A stretch of 64,000 nt of DNA from a bacterium (GTDB lineage Bacteria; Armatimonadota; UBA5829): NCBI GenBank assembly GCA_021371935.1, contig JAJFVF010000007.1, positions 1 to 64,000 on the forward strand, written 5' to 3'. A program made the translations under genes and the position numbers. Below are positions 45,286 through 52,586 of this stretch, in pieces. The stretch's first letter is position 1. Every line of letters starts with the position of its first letter. Below the pieces are notes generated by a model. The model made no database searches, had not been told where the DNA came from, and saw nothing but the letters and a program-made list of their open reading frames with translations.

Positions 45286-46014
45286 ATCTACAAATACTCC
45301 GACGGGAAAGAACTCGCTCATTTTTTCGTCTATCCACTTGAACGAATCGATAGGGGTCATTCTCCAGTTGGTGGGGCAGTTGCTGAGCACTTCCACCAGC
45401 GAGAACCCTTTTCCATCGATCTGATTCTGAAATGCATGTTTGATCGCTTTTTTCGTCTTACTCATGCCTGCCGGGCTTGTAGGCGCCACTCTTTCGATAT
45501 AAGACGGGCCATCCAGGGTCGCCAGCATCTCACACACTCGTATTGGGTAACCGTTCACATGCGGGTCTCTGCCGGATGGACATGTGGTCGTCTTCTGGCC
45601 GATCAGAGTGGTCGGAGCCATCTGGCCGCCGGTCATGCCGTAGGTGGTGTTGTTGATGAAGATGACTGATATATTTTCGCCTCTGCCTGCCGCATGGACG
45701 ATCTCCGCGGTGCCTATGGAGGCCAGGTCACCGTCACCCTGATATGAGAAGACTAGCCTGTCCGGCAGCATACGCTTGACACCCGTCGCAACAGACGGCG
45801 CTCTGCCGTGAGATGCCTCGATAATGTCGCAGGCCATATATTCATACATGAACACTGCGCAGCCTACCGGGCAGACCCCGACAGTCTGATGAATGATATC
45901 CATCTCCTCCATGATCTCAGCTATCAGCCTGTGGATGGTGCTGTGAAGACATCCCGCGCAGTATGTAAACTCAGTGTCAGTAAGTCCTTTGGGTCTTTCA
46001 AATACTTTTTGCAC
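45280..46014 (-). CDS. vorA: 2-oxoacid:ferredoxin oxidoreductase, beta subunit (TPP-binding)
   Basis: 244 aa. FTYCAGCLHSTIHRLIAE (cysteine for the active-site cluster region), VGVCPVGCA and the TPP/Mg motif GDGDLASIGTAEIVHAAGR...FINNTTYGMTGGQMAPTT define the C-terminal TPP domain subunit. GTG 46014 overlaps the alpha stop by one base, with GGAG upstream. The C-terminal NWRMTPIDSFKWIDEKM is typical of VorA/KorB. Its nearest neighbours in the operon are the alpha and gamma genes. Confidence 0.88.
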   Translation of the reverse strand: MQKVFERPKGLTDTEFTYCAGCLHSTIHRLIAEIMEEMDIIHQTVGVCPVGCAVFMYEYMACDIIEASHGRAPSVATGVKRMLPDRLVFSYQGDGDLASIGTAEIVHAAGRGENISVIFINNTTYGMTGGQMAPTTLIGQKTTTCPSGRDPHVNGYPIRVCEMLATLDGPSYIERVAPTSPAGMSKTKKAIKHAFQNQIDGKGFSLVEVLSNCPTNWRMTPIDSFKWIDEKMSEFFPVGVFVDR

Positions 46015-47114
46015 TAGACCGCACTCTCCTTCCTGCTGGAGTAGTGCGACACAACAGGTGGTTTGCCGAACCTTGCTCGCACTTCATTAAGGATTTCAGT
46101 GGGTGTCGGGACGGCTCCGCCGCTGCGGCCGTAGAACTCCACGTCCGACGCCCCGTTCACGGCCAGCTTCACGTCTTCGACCATCTGACCACAGCTCATC
46201 TCCACAACAAGAAACCGTTTGCCATCTTTTGCCATATCGTTGATTTGCATGGCGGGGAACGGGAAGAGAGTGATCGGACGCAGCAGCCCGACTTTCATTC
46301 CCTCTTCGCGAGCCATATCGACCACACTCCGGCATATGCGCGCAGGGCTGCCGTATGCCACCATCACCAGTTCGGCATCCTCGGTCTGATATTCCTTGAA
46401 CCTGACCTCATGCACCTGCATGTCGGCATATTTTGCCTGCAGTTTCTGGTTCAGTCCCTCCATTGTCTTCGGATCGATCCATAGTGAGTTTATGATATTG
46501 TGAGCGCGTCCCCTTGCGCCATTGGTCGCCCATGGCTTAGGATACTCGACAATGTCAAAATTTTTGTGCATATCCACCGGCTCGAGCATCTGTCCGATGA
46601 TCGCGTCCATCAGTATCATGGAAGGGTTTCGATACTTGTCCGCCAGATCGAATGCAAGCGGCATGAACTCATAGCATTCCTGCGCGCTCCATGGCGCAAG
46701 CACCAGCAGCTTATAGTCACCATGCCCGCCGCCCTTTACCGCCTGGAAATAGTCCGCCTGACCAGGGAGAATGGTTCCAAGACCGGGACCTCCGCGTTGG
46801 ACGTTGACGATTACGCAAGGCAGCTCACAGGCCGCAATATACGAGATCCCTTCCTGCTTGAGGCTCACACCCGGGCTGGATGATGATGTCATCGCTCTCT
46901 TGCCCGCGCATGCCGCGCCATAGACCATATTGATCGCTGAGACCTCGCTCTCGGCCTGAATAAACACACTGCCGTTTGCGGGCATCAGTTCGGACATACA
47001 TTCCGGCACTTCATTTTGAGGAGTGATCGGGTAACCGAAGAATGCGTCGCATCGGGCAGCGACCGCTCCATGACACAGGGCAATATTGCCTTTAAGTAAT
47101 TTCTTTGTCGCCAT
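46014..47114 (-). CDS. vorB: 2-oxoacid:ferredoxin oxidoreductase, alpha subunit
   Basis: 366 aa. The pyrimidine-binding domain opens with KGNIALCHGAVAARCDAFFG, then YPITPQNEVPE and AESEVSAINMVYGAACAGKR, SSSSPGVSLKQEGISY; the C-terminal transketolase-like domain carries VAYGSPARICRSVVD and GRSGGAVPT. This matches VorB/KorA-type alpha subunits, with the N-terminal gamma domain encoded separately (vorC). The ATG lies 3 bp after the delta gene. Together with vorA, vorC and vorD it forms a complete enzyme; an anaerobic or fermentative life is implied. Confidence 0.9.
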   Translation of the reverse strand: MATKKLLKGNIALCHGAVAARCDAFFGYPITPQNEVPECMSELMPANGSVFIQAESEVSAINMVYGAACAGKRAMTSSSSPGVSLKQEGISYIAACELPCVIVNVQRGGPGLGTILPGQADYFQAVKGGGHGDYKLLVLAPWSAQECYEFMPLAFDLADKYRNPSMILMDAIIGQMLEPVDMHKNFDIVEYPKPWATNGARGRAHNIINSLWIDPKTMEGLNQKLQAKYADMQVHEVRFKEYQTEDAELVMVAYGSPARICRSVVDMAREEGMKVGLLRPITLFPFPAMQINDMAKDGKRFLVVEMSCGQMVEDVKLAVNGASDVEFYGRSGGAVPTPTEILNEVRARFGKPPVVSHYSSRKESAV

Positions 47115-47117
47115 AGA

Positions 47118-47324
47118 CTATCTCCACACCTCAATTGCGACATCCGGGCACATACGCGCGCATATGGCGCAGCCCGTACACTCGTCTTTCTTAACAAAAC
47201 ACGATGGACGATAACCCTTATGATTGAAAGAGTCCTCCATCGTTATGCAGCCGTTCGGGCAAAAGTGAACGCACAGCTCACAGCCCTTGCACCTTTCACG
47301 GTCGATTTTGATTGTGCCTGCCAA
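47118..47324 (-). CDS. vorD: 2-oxoacid:ferredoxin oxidoreductase, delta subunit (2[4Fe-4S] ferredoxin)
   Basis: 68 aa with two clusters: CKGCELCVHFCP and CTGCAICARMCP. It relays electrons from the catalytic subunits to free ferredoxin. The start is TTG 47324, directly after the stop of the upstream glycosyltransferase gene, with a GGGGG tract about 9 nt before. The sequence NHKGYRPSCFVKKDECTGC is typical of VorD/KorD-type delta subunits. Confidence 0.92.
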   Translation of the reverse strand: MAGTIKIDRERCKGCELCVHFCPNGCITMEDSFNHKGYRPSCFVKKDECTGCAICARMCPDVAIEVWR

Positions 47325-48146
47325 TCAGCGCACCCCCAATCTTCGGTCGATAAATCTAAGCACTCTGTTGCTCTCGATCAGAGCCGACATAGAATGCTTC
47401 TCGGAATAAAGGTGGATTGCAACGATAATGACAATTGCGCAGGCTTGGAATATCGCGCCTGTGCTCAGAACCATAGTCAGCCCCAGAGCCGTACCCAGCG
47501 CATTTGAACCCGAATCGCCCATCATTGCCCTGCCTTGAGAATCCATGACCGAAAACATAAGTGTGACGGCTGCCACGGTCCCGACAATCCAGGGAGCCGT
47601 TATATGACCGCCCACCGCGATACATGTTACACCTAATCCCAAAAAAAATACAGCCACAGCCCTGCCGGGTCGCAAATCAAATAAATTGAGGATGTTCGAG
47701 GCCAATGGGATCAGCATGGCCGCAAGAACCCACTGTATTGGCTTGCCGCCTGAAATCCACCATCCTGCAGCAATCCCGACAATTCCTCCGCCGATAGCTT
47801 TGATGGCTCCCGTGGTAATTTTGCGCTCGAAAATGAGACTTTTGAAGTGACCTTTGAACCCGCCGACCCTACGCGTGCCCCATATATCGTCGATAATCCC
47901 AAGCACCCACATCGCGCCCATCGGCACAAGGTATGTCCAGACCATCTTCATCTCGACGTAATGCAGCTTTGCCAGGCCGATCATCACGGCAGCCATATAG
48001 ACGAAAGACACGATGCCGTATGAGGCCATGATCGGGGTCTTTTTATAGTTGGGTTTCACCAGCCCGATTTTGGGAGCAAAGCTGAAGATTGCGGCGTACC
48101 AAAAGATGGCGACTAGACCTACTATTGCGGGTATGATGTGGTTCAA
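47325..48146 (-). CDS. MraY/WecA-like glycosyl-phosphate transferase (GT4-type membrane protein)
   Basis: 273 aa, eight or so transmembrane helices. Motifs of the polyprenyl-phosphate N-acetylhexosamine-1-phosphate transferases are seen: GIIDDIWGTR (DD), NLFDLRPGRA (N-x-x-D), GDSGSNALG and EKHS near the C-terminus. It is shorter than MraY (about 320-360) and resembles the small, uncharacterised group. It would start lipid-linked sugar synthesis. The start is TTG 48146 (AAGGAA upstream). It abuts vorD without a gap and may be co-transcribed, an odd pairing with no clear biochemical link. Confidence 0.8.
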   Translation of the reverse strand: MNHIIPAIVGLVAIFWYAAIFSFAPKIGLVKPNYKKTPIMASYGIVSFVYMAAVMIGLAKLHYVEMKMVWTYLVPMGAMWVLGIIDDIWGTRRVGGFKGHFKSLIFERKITTGAIKAIGGGIVGIAAGWWISGGKPIQWVLAAMLIPLASNILNLFDLRPGRAVAVFFLGLGVTCIAVGGHITAPWIVGTVAAVTLMFSVMDSQGRAMMGDSGSNALGTALGLTMVLSTGAIFQACAIVIIVAIHLYSEKHSMSALIESNRVLRFIDRRLGVR

Positions 48147-48217
48147 ATTATCTCATATTCCTTATTTCAGCGATAGGATAATCCATGATTCCAAAGACTG
48201 ATGCACTGCTCCTGCCT

Positions 48218-48242
48218 GGGAGGGCGAGGCTCCTGCCGAGCC
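48218..48242 (+). repeat. REP repeat downstream of RAYT
   Basis: GGGAGGGCGAGGCTCCTGCC followed by GAGCC, preceded by a partial GCTCCTGCC (48208-48216). It lies 22 bp past the stop of the RAYT gene and is inverted relative to the copy at 48745. Confidence 0.82.
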
Positions 48243-48264
48243 ACCATGATATCGCACACAATTA

Positions 48265-48720
48265 TCAACTAACCTCGAAAATCTCTCCTTGGAAAGGCCA
48301 TTGGTCTGATCTTTGTACAAGACCCTGTCTGACAGGATTGTTTTTAACATAAACCCATTTGTTGTAATAACTATCATCTGAGCGCAAGCGCGTATCCCAG
48401 TGGCTGCTTTGCCAACGGTGCTCAGGTTTTTTGTGTTTTTTGCTGAACATAGATTTCCAATAAGTGATCCACCGCTCAAGTGAAATATCATCTTGCGCAA
48501 GTCCTGCAAAGAGATGGATATGATCCGGCATAATGACATATTTGCCAACATGCCAGGCTTGTGCCTCTTGCCATACTGAACGCAATAAATCGTGGATATC
48601 GGGTGATGCAAGCCATGGCAGCCGATCCTTTGTGCATATGGTCAGATAGACAATAATAGTGTGATTTGGTTGGATGTAGATGCCATGGATAGGGTTTTTT
48701 CTCTCATTTTGAATTTTCAT
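48265..48720 (-). CDS. REP-associated tyrosine transposase (RAYT, IS200/IS605-like)
   Basis: 151 aa of the Y1_Tnp/TnpA-REP family. The HUH metal motif is HIH in VIMPDHIHLFAGL (H67, H69), and the Tyr-bearing helix is in SYYNKWVYVKNNPVRQGLV (candidate nucleophile Y118/Y119 or Y124). RAYTs are domesticated HUH transposases that cut and mobilise REP palindromes at their own locus and elsewhere. Two REPs flank it symmetrically, 22-24 bp from each end and in inverted orientation, and four more copies are dispersed in the window. The frame is intact, so it is likely active. The ribosome site is weak. Confidence 0.88.
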   Translation of the reverse strand: MKIQNERKNPIHGIYIQPNHTIIVYLTICTKDRLPWLASPDIHDLLRSVWQEAQAWHVGKYVIMPDHIHLFAGLAQDDISLERWITYWKSMFSKKHKKPEHRWQSSHWDTRLRSDDSYYNKWVYVKNNPVRQGLVQRSDQWPFQGEIFEVS

Positions 48721-48744
48721 ATAATTGAGTTGATGTTCAACAAT

Positions 48745-48769
48745 GGCTCAGCGGGAGCTTCGCCCTCCC
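48745..48769 (-). repeat. REP repeat upstream of RAYT
   Basis: Minus-strand reading GGGAGGGCGAAGCTCCCGCT followed by GAGCC. Together with 48218-48242 it brackets the RAYT gene as an inverted pair. Confidence 0.82.
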
Positions 48770-48819
48770 AAATTAGTCGTTCTTACAAACAAAGCGGGTA
48801 CAGCATATTGGCCTTAAGC

Positions 48820-49596
48820 CTATCTCCGTTCGTTATCATCATCACCGAACGAATCATCAAATAACTTGCGCAGCCGGTCTTTATCGCGTCGTTCTTTGAT
48901 CCTTGCGAATGGGTTCAGGCTGTGCATAATGCTTCTGCGCCTGTGAACATGCACGACTTGTCCTGTATCCTGCCCGGCTCGCATTCCAAAACTGTGAGGT
49001 TGGATATACCAATAGGAAAATGCACAGCCGATCAAGGCAAACACACCCAAAAGCAGGTGAACCTGTCCGTAAAATATCAGAACAAGCACTACATCCAGCA
49101 GCGCCAGATATTTGAGCTTCATAGGAATAATAAAGAAGAACAATATCTGCTGTTCGGGGTTCATCATTGCCCAGGCAATAGTGACGCCTGCAAGCGGCAG
49201 CCACAGCCCGATAAGCGAGATTGGTATGTTCAACAGGACGGAACCTGCCCATAGGCCGCCGGCAGTTATCGCGCTCATCAGGAAAAAGTAGAGCGCATAA
49301 CGCCTGGTGTCCCATGACCTTTCAAGACTGCCCCCGGCGATCCACAGCCAGTATGCTCCGAAGAGCAGACTGATGATGTCCCCTCTCATAGCTACCAGGG
49401 GATATGTAACGAATGTCCACGGCATCTTCAAGGCTATAGGCGAGCTGAATCCGAGCAGGTATGTGATCACGTCGAGTTTGAACAAGGTGACCGCAAGAAA
49501 GGTTGCCGCATTCGCAATGATAATCAGCTTCGTCAGCGGTATCCTATCTTGAAATAGCCAATAATTTATCCTGTCACCCGTCGTGTATCCTCGCAT
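48820..49596 (-). CDS. Rhomboid-like membrane protein lacking catalytic serine
   Basis: 258 aa with six transmembrane helices, then a cytoplasmic charged tail (about 205-258, ending DDSFGDDDNERR). The helix arrangement, L1-like loop (YLLGFSSPIALKMPWTFVTYPL) and WxR-like ERSWDTRRY suggest a rhomboid fold. But at the GxSG position it reads WLPLAGVTIAWAM, with no Ser, and the later HxxG helix (LLGVFALIGCAF) has no His. It is therefore probably a pseudoprotease (rhomboid-family or DUF1751-like). ATG 49596 was chosen, GGAG five nt upstream. Confidence 0.6.
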   Translation of the reverse strand: MRGYTTGDRINYWLFQDRIPLTKLIIIANAATFLAVTLFKLDVITYLLGFSSPIALKMPWTFVTYPLVAMRGDIISLLFGAYWLWIAGGSLERSWDTRRYALYFFLMSAITAGGLWAGSVLLNIPISLIGLWLPLAGVTIAWAMMNPEQQILFFFIIPMKLKYLALLDVVLVLIFYGQVHLLLGVFALIGCAFSYWYIQPHSFGMRAGQDTGQVVHVHRRRSIMHSLNPFARIKERRDKDRLRKLFDDSFGDDDNERR

Positions 49597-49628
49597 ATTC
49601 ACTCCAATAAGAATAACTTAGAATTCGC

Positions 49629-49660
49629 ATGTTCGGGTGCGATATTGATCGCGCCCGGAA
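49629..49660 (+). repeat. TGTTCGGG hairpin repeat, copy 2
   Basis: ATGTTCGGGTGCGATATTGA then TCGCGCCCGGAA; same order and stem as 42295-42328. Confidence 0.6.
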
Positions 49661-49829
49661 TAAAATCACCGCGATTTGAAATCGCGAAGTTCTGTTTCGA
49701 GTCGGATCGGACATCCGACCCGAACGAAGCGAGAATTTTTTTCTACAACCTTAGGTTCAAAGCAGATTCCTCACATTCGTTCGGAATGACTGAATTTGAG
49801 AGGCTGTATGTCTTTGCAATAGGCTCTCA

Positions 49830-49864
49830 AAAATTCAGAATTCAAAATTCAGAATTCAAAATTT
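49830..49864 (+). repeat. AATTCAGAATTCAAA tandem repeat
   Basis: Two and a half units of AATTCAGAATTCAAA in an AT-rich tract. It runs over the stop codon of the glycosyltransferase gene (49856-49858). Confidence 0.55.
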
Positions 49865-50539
49865 TGATTTAGTGCCTTTCCTTTTCCACAGCGCTCGCAC
49901 AATATCTATAAACTGCTGCCCTCTATGCACAAAGCCCTTTAAGTTGCGCCCGGACACCCGATGATTCAAGGGCAGGGGAACCTCCACAATTTTATAGCCT
50001 TTTCGGAGTGCATCGATAGTGAGCGCTGTTTCCACTCCGAAGCCCCTTTCAAACCCGCCGATATCCTCGATCAGTCTGCGCCGGATCGCTCTCTGGCCGG
50101 AGATGGGCGCTGTCACCAGGATTCCGCCATATTTCTTGATTCCCCACCTCGCCAGTTTCAACACAAATCCAAACCCGCCTTTATGTCCCGGCGGAGCCTT
50201 CATAACTGCGATGGCCATATCTGCCTGGTCGGCTAATATCGGTTCGAGCAGCTTATATGTCTCAGCCGCGCTGGGACCAAGATCGGCATCGATTATCAGC
50301 AAAATCTCGGAATTCGTTTCAGCAGCCCCACGGTTCATGGCGGCGCCTTTGCCCGAATTTTGGTTCATCTGGATTACACGCGCTCCGGCGTCATAAGCGA
50401 CAAACGGCGTTTCATCTTCAGAACCGTCGTCGATCACGACCACTTCTTCAATGTCCGGCATGCCCAGCGCCGCCTGCACGGTCTGGCCTATTATATCCTG
50501 CTCGTTATATGCAGGTATGAGAACGCTTACTCCAGCCAA
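49856..50539 (-). CDS. GT2-family glycosyltransferase
   Basis: 227 aa. SVLIPAYNEQDIIGQTV, VVVIDDGSEDET and LLIIDADLGPS (DxD-like) mark the GT-A fold of family 2; ISGQRAIRR and GFGVETALTIDALRKGY support a dolichol-phosphate-mannose-synthase-like enzyme without membrane helices. The start is TTG 50539 right after the stop of the mctB-like gene, in the same operon. A role in polyprenyl-phosphate sugar supply, which would suit the GT39 protein encoded at 34285, is an inference. Confidence 0.83.
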   Translation of the reverse strand: MAGVSVLIPAYNEQDIIGQTVQAALGMPDIEEVVVIDDGSEDETPFVAYDAGARVIQMNQNSGKGAAMNRGAAETNSEILLIIDADLGPSAAETYKLLEPILADQADMAIAVMKAPPGHKGGFGFVLKLARWGIKKYGGILVTAPISGQRAIRRRLIEDIGGFERGFGVETALTIDALRKGYKIVEVPLPLNHRVSGRNLKGFVHRGQQFIDIVRALWKRKGTKSKF

Positions 50540-51427
50540 TTACTTCTTCTCCAGGCTCTGAGGAATGAGTCTGTCGGCGGTGTCTTTGACACCGAACCGA
50601 GCCTTTTCACCATTAAGCGCGCAGATCAGAGCTATCTGACCTATAGCCGAATCCACATTGTCAACCGTCGCAATACCGGATTTATGCCATATTGGGACAT
50701 ACGAGCTTATGCATTGGGTCCCTTCGCATCCAACCACGACGCAATCGGGCTGGTTGAACTGCGCAATCAACTGAGTGTCGATGTAATGTGGGCTGAAAGT
50801 GGTACGTGACTGGGCTCCACCGACCAATACAATGAACCGGTTGTGCCTGGTGTATTCACCTGTAAACTTGGCGACGCCTGAGTCCTCCAGCCTTGAAAGA
50901 AAATGCTGATAGTCGCCGGTATAGAGCATATTTGCAAGAATAGAGAAAATCTTATCGCGTGCCTCTTTCGGGTCGCCGGGCGGGGTTATTCCGCAGTTTA
51001 TCAGCGCAGCGCTGATCTTTGCATCGTCATCAAATGGAAATAGGCGATTGATGTCAGTGACCGAGTTAACTCGTGCCCCGGCCATCTCCAGAGCAAGTTT
51101 GACGTTGCCCGACAGTTCGTCATAATCACCTGTCTGGACTATAGCCACATTTCTCCAAGCCAGTCTGTCTTTGACGACCGTTGGGAGAATTACTCTGCAG
51201 AGATCTTCGCAATTTTTTGCAACTTCTGCCTTTTTCGCGGCATCATCAGCGGCTATGTCTATCTCACGCTTGAGAACACGCATTGAGTTCTCGTAACGGG
51301 CGATTGTGCTCCGTTCCGTGCCTGTGACCGGTGTTCTTTTGGCGAATGAGGTGCCGATCACTATCCCGACCGCAAGCGCGAAGAAAACCGCTGCCAGGCT
51401 GTATATGTGATATCGAATGTCAATCAT
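50540..51427 (-). CDS. MctB-like protein (copper-transport-protein family, SteA partner)
   Basis: 295 aa. An N-terminal transmembrane helix (IYSLAAVFFALAVGIVIGTSF, about 8-28) with a following coiled-coil-like region is characteristic of PF11382 MctB proteins. The rest is an alpha/beta domain of unknown fold. The actinobacterial MctB was linked to copper tolerance, but the gene is nearly always next to steA as here, so a cell-envelope or division role is equally likely. ATG 51427 lies just after the steA stop. I would not infer copper handling from sequence alone. Confidence 0.75.
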   Translation of the reverse strand: MIDIRYHIYSLAAVFFALAVGIVIGTSFAKRTPVTGTERSTIARYENSMRVLKREIDIAADDAAKKAEVAKNCEDLCRVILPTVVKDRLAWRNVAIVQTGDYDELSGNVKLALEMAGARVNSVTDINRLFPFDDDAKISAALINCGITPPGDPKEARDKIFSILANMLYTGDYQHFLSRLEDSGVAKFTGEYTRHNRFIVLVGGAQSRTTFSPHYIDTQLIAQFNQPDCVVVGCEGTQCISSYVPIWHKSGIATVDNVDSAIGQIALICALNGEKARFGVKDTADRLIPQSLEKK

Positions 51428-51428
51428 T

Positions 51429-52586
51429 CTATCTCTTCCATTCCCACGGGCGTGTCTTAGTATAGAACTGCCAGAACTGTGATCTGAGATTGTCTATCAC
51501 GGACTGCACTCTGTCCTGTATTGTGGGCGACAGCGCCAGCACTGTCGCTATTACAACCAGCGCCGCCAGGGCAAGAATTCCGACATACTTTACGCTTGGC
51601 TGCGCCCGATACAGTTTACTTACACCTTTTGCGTCGACTAACCTGTTTCCGACTTTGAGCCTGACGAGAAATGTGCTGGACATGCCTTTGCGGCCTTTGT
51701 CCAGAAAGTCGATCAGGTGCGAGTGAGTGCCCACAGCAACAATCAACTCCGCGCCTTTCTCATACGCCAAAAGCAGTGCAAGGTCTTCGCTGGTTCCCGG
51801 TATTGCGCAGACATGCGGTTCCAGACCGAGCGAGCGCACACGCGGCAGTCCTGGAGCTTTTCCGCTGGTGTATGCGTGCACGATGAGTTCGGCTCCGCAT
51901 TTGAGCGTGGTATCGGAGACGCTGTCCATATCGCCGATTATGATATCGGGTTTCAGACCGATCTCGACCAGAGCGTCCGCGCCCCCGTCCACACCGATCA
52001 GTACGGGCTTCATCTCACGAATATAGTGCCTGATAATCGCGAGGTCCTGCTTGTATGTCTCGCCCCTGACGACCACCAACACGTGCCGATTGTTGATCTG
52101 TGTCAGCACATCCGGCAGCGCAGAGGGGTCAAGCAGCAGTGACTTTTCCTTGGTGACGTAGGTGAGAGTATTCTTTGCAAAGTCTTCGAGCACAGTGCCC
52201 AGGTTCGCCTTAGCCTCTTCTATGAGCGTGTCGATTTTCTCTTTTGTAAGGACCTTACCACGCGAAAGAGTGTCATCATTTCTGCAGATTGCGCCATCTC
52301 TGATCTCGATTTGCTCGCCCTCTTTGATACCTTTGAACAGCTCTTCGCCGGCATTGTCGATGAGCGCGATCCCTGCGTCGATGAGCACACGCGGGCCGAG
52401 GTTGGGGTAATGTCCCGAGCATGACTTGGCAGCATTTATGACGGCAGCGACATCCGCATCCACGAGCATCTGCGCGGCTGTGGAGTCGATATCTTCGTGG
52501 TTTATTAATGCTATATCGCCCGGCTTCAGGCGTTTTGCAAGGTCTTTTGTGCGTTTGTCGAGCCTAATGGTCCCTCTGATATGCAA
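51429..52586 (-). CDS. steA: SteA-like putative cytokinetic ring protein
   Basis: 385 aa from TTG 52586. HIRGTIRLDKRTKDLAKRLK, PGDIALINHEDIDSTAAQML, VINAAKSCSGHYPNLGPRVL form the SteA N-terminal domain; GVDGGADALVEIGLKPDIIIGDMDSVSD resembles the thiamin pyrophosphokinase catalytic fold; a C-terminal transmembrane helix (YVGILALAALVVIATVLAL) anchors it. In actinobacteria SteA, with SteB/MctB, sits at the division septum. TTG 52586 is chosen over 52682, which lies deep in recN, from the family start and GGGAGA nine nt before. It overlaps recN by about 23 bp. Confidence 0.83.
   Translation of the reverse strand: MHIRGTIRLDKRTKDLAKRLKPGDIALINHEDIDSTAAQMLVDADVAAVINAAKSCSGHYPNLGPRVLIDAGIALIDNAGEELFKGIKEGEQIEIRDGAICRNDDTLSRGKVLTKEKIDTLIEEAKANLGTVLEDFAKNTLTYVTKEKSLLLDPSALPDVLTQINNRHVLVVVRGETYKQDLAIIRHYIREMKPVLIGVDGGADALVEIGLKPDIIIGDMDSVSDTTLKCGAELIVHAYTSGKAPGLPRVRSLGLEPHVCAIPGTSEDLALLLAYEKGAELIVAVGTHSHLIDFLDKGRKGMSSTFLVRLKVGNRLVDAKGVSKLYRAQPSVKYVGILALAALVVIATVLALSPTIQDRVQSVIDNLRSQFWQFYTKTRPWEWKR

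Noticed and set aside
48162-48611. Minus-strand open frame overlapping the RAYT gene
   Set aside because: Other-frame reading of the RAYT and its REP; contains AGASPSQ from the REP itself.
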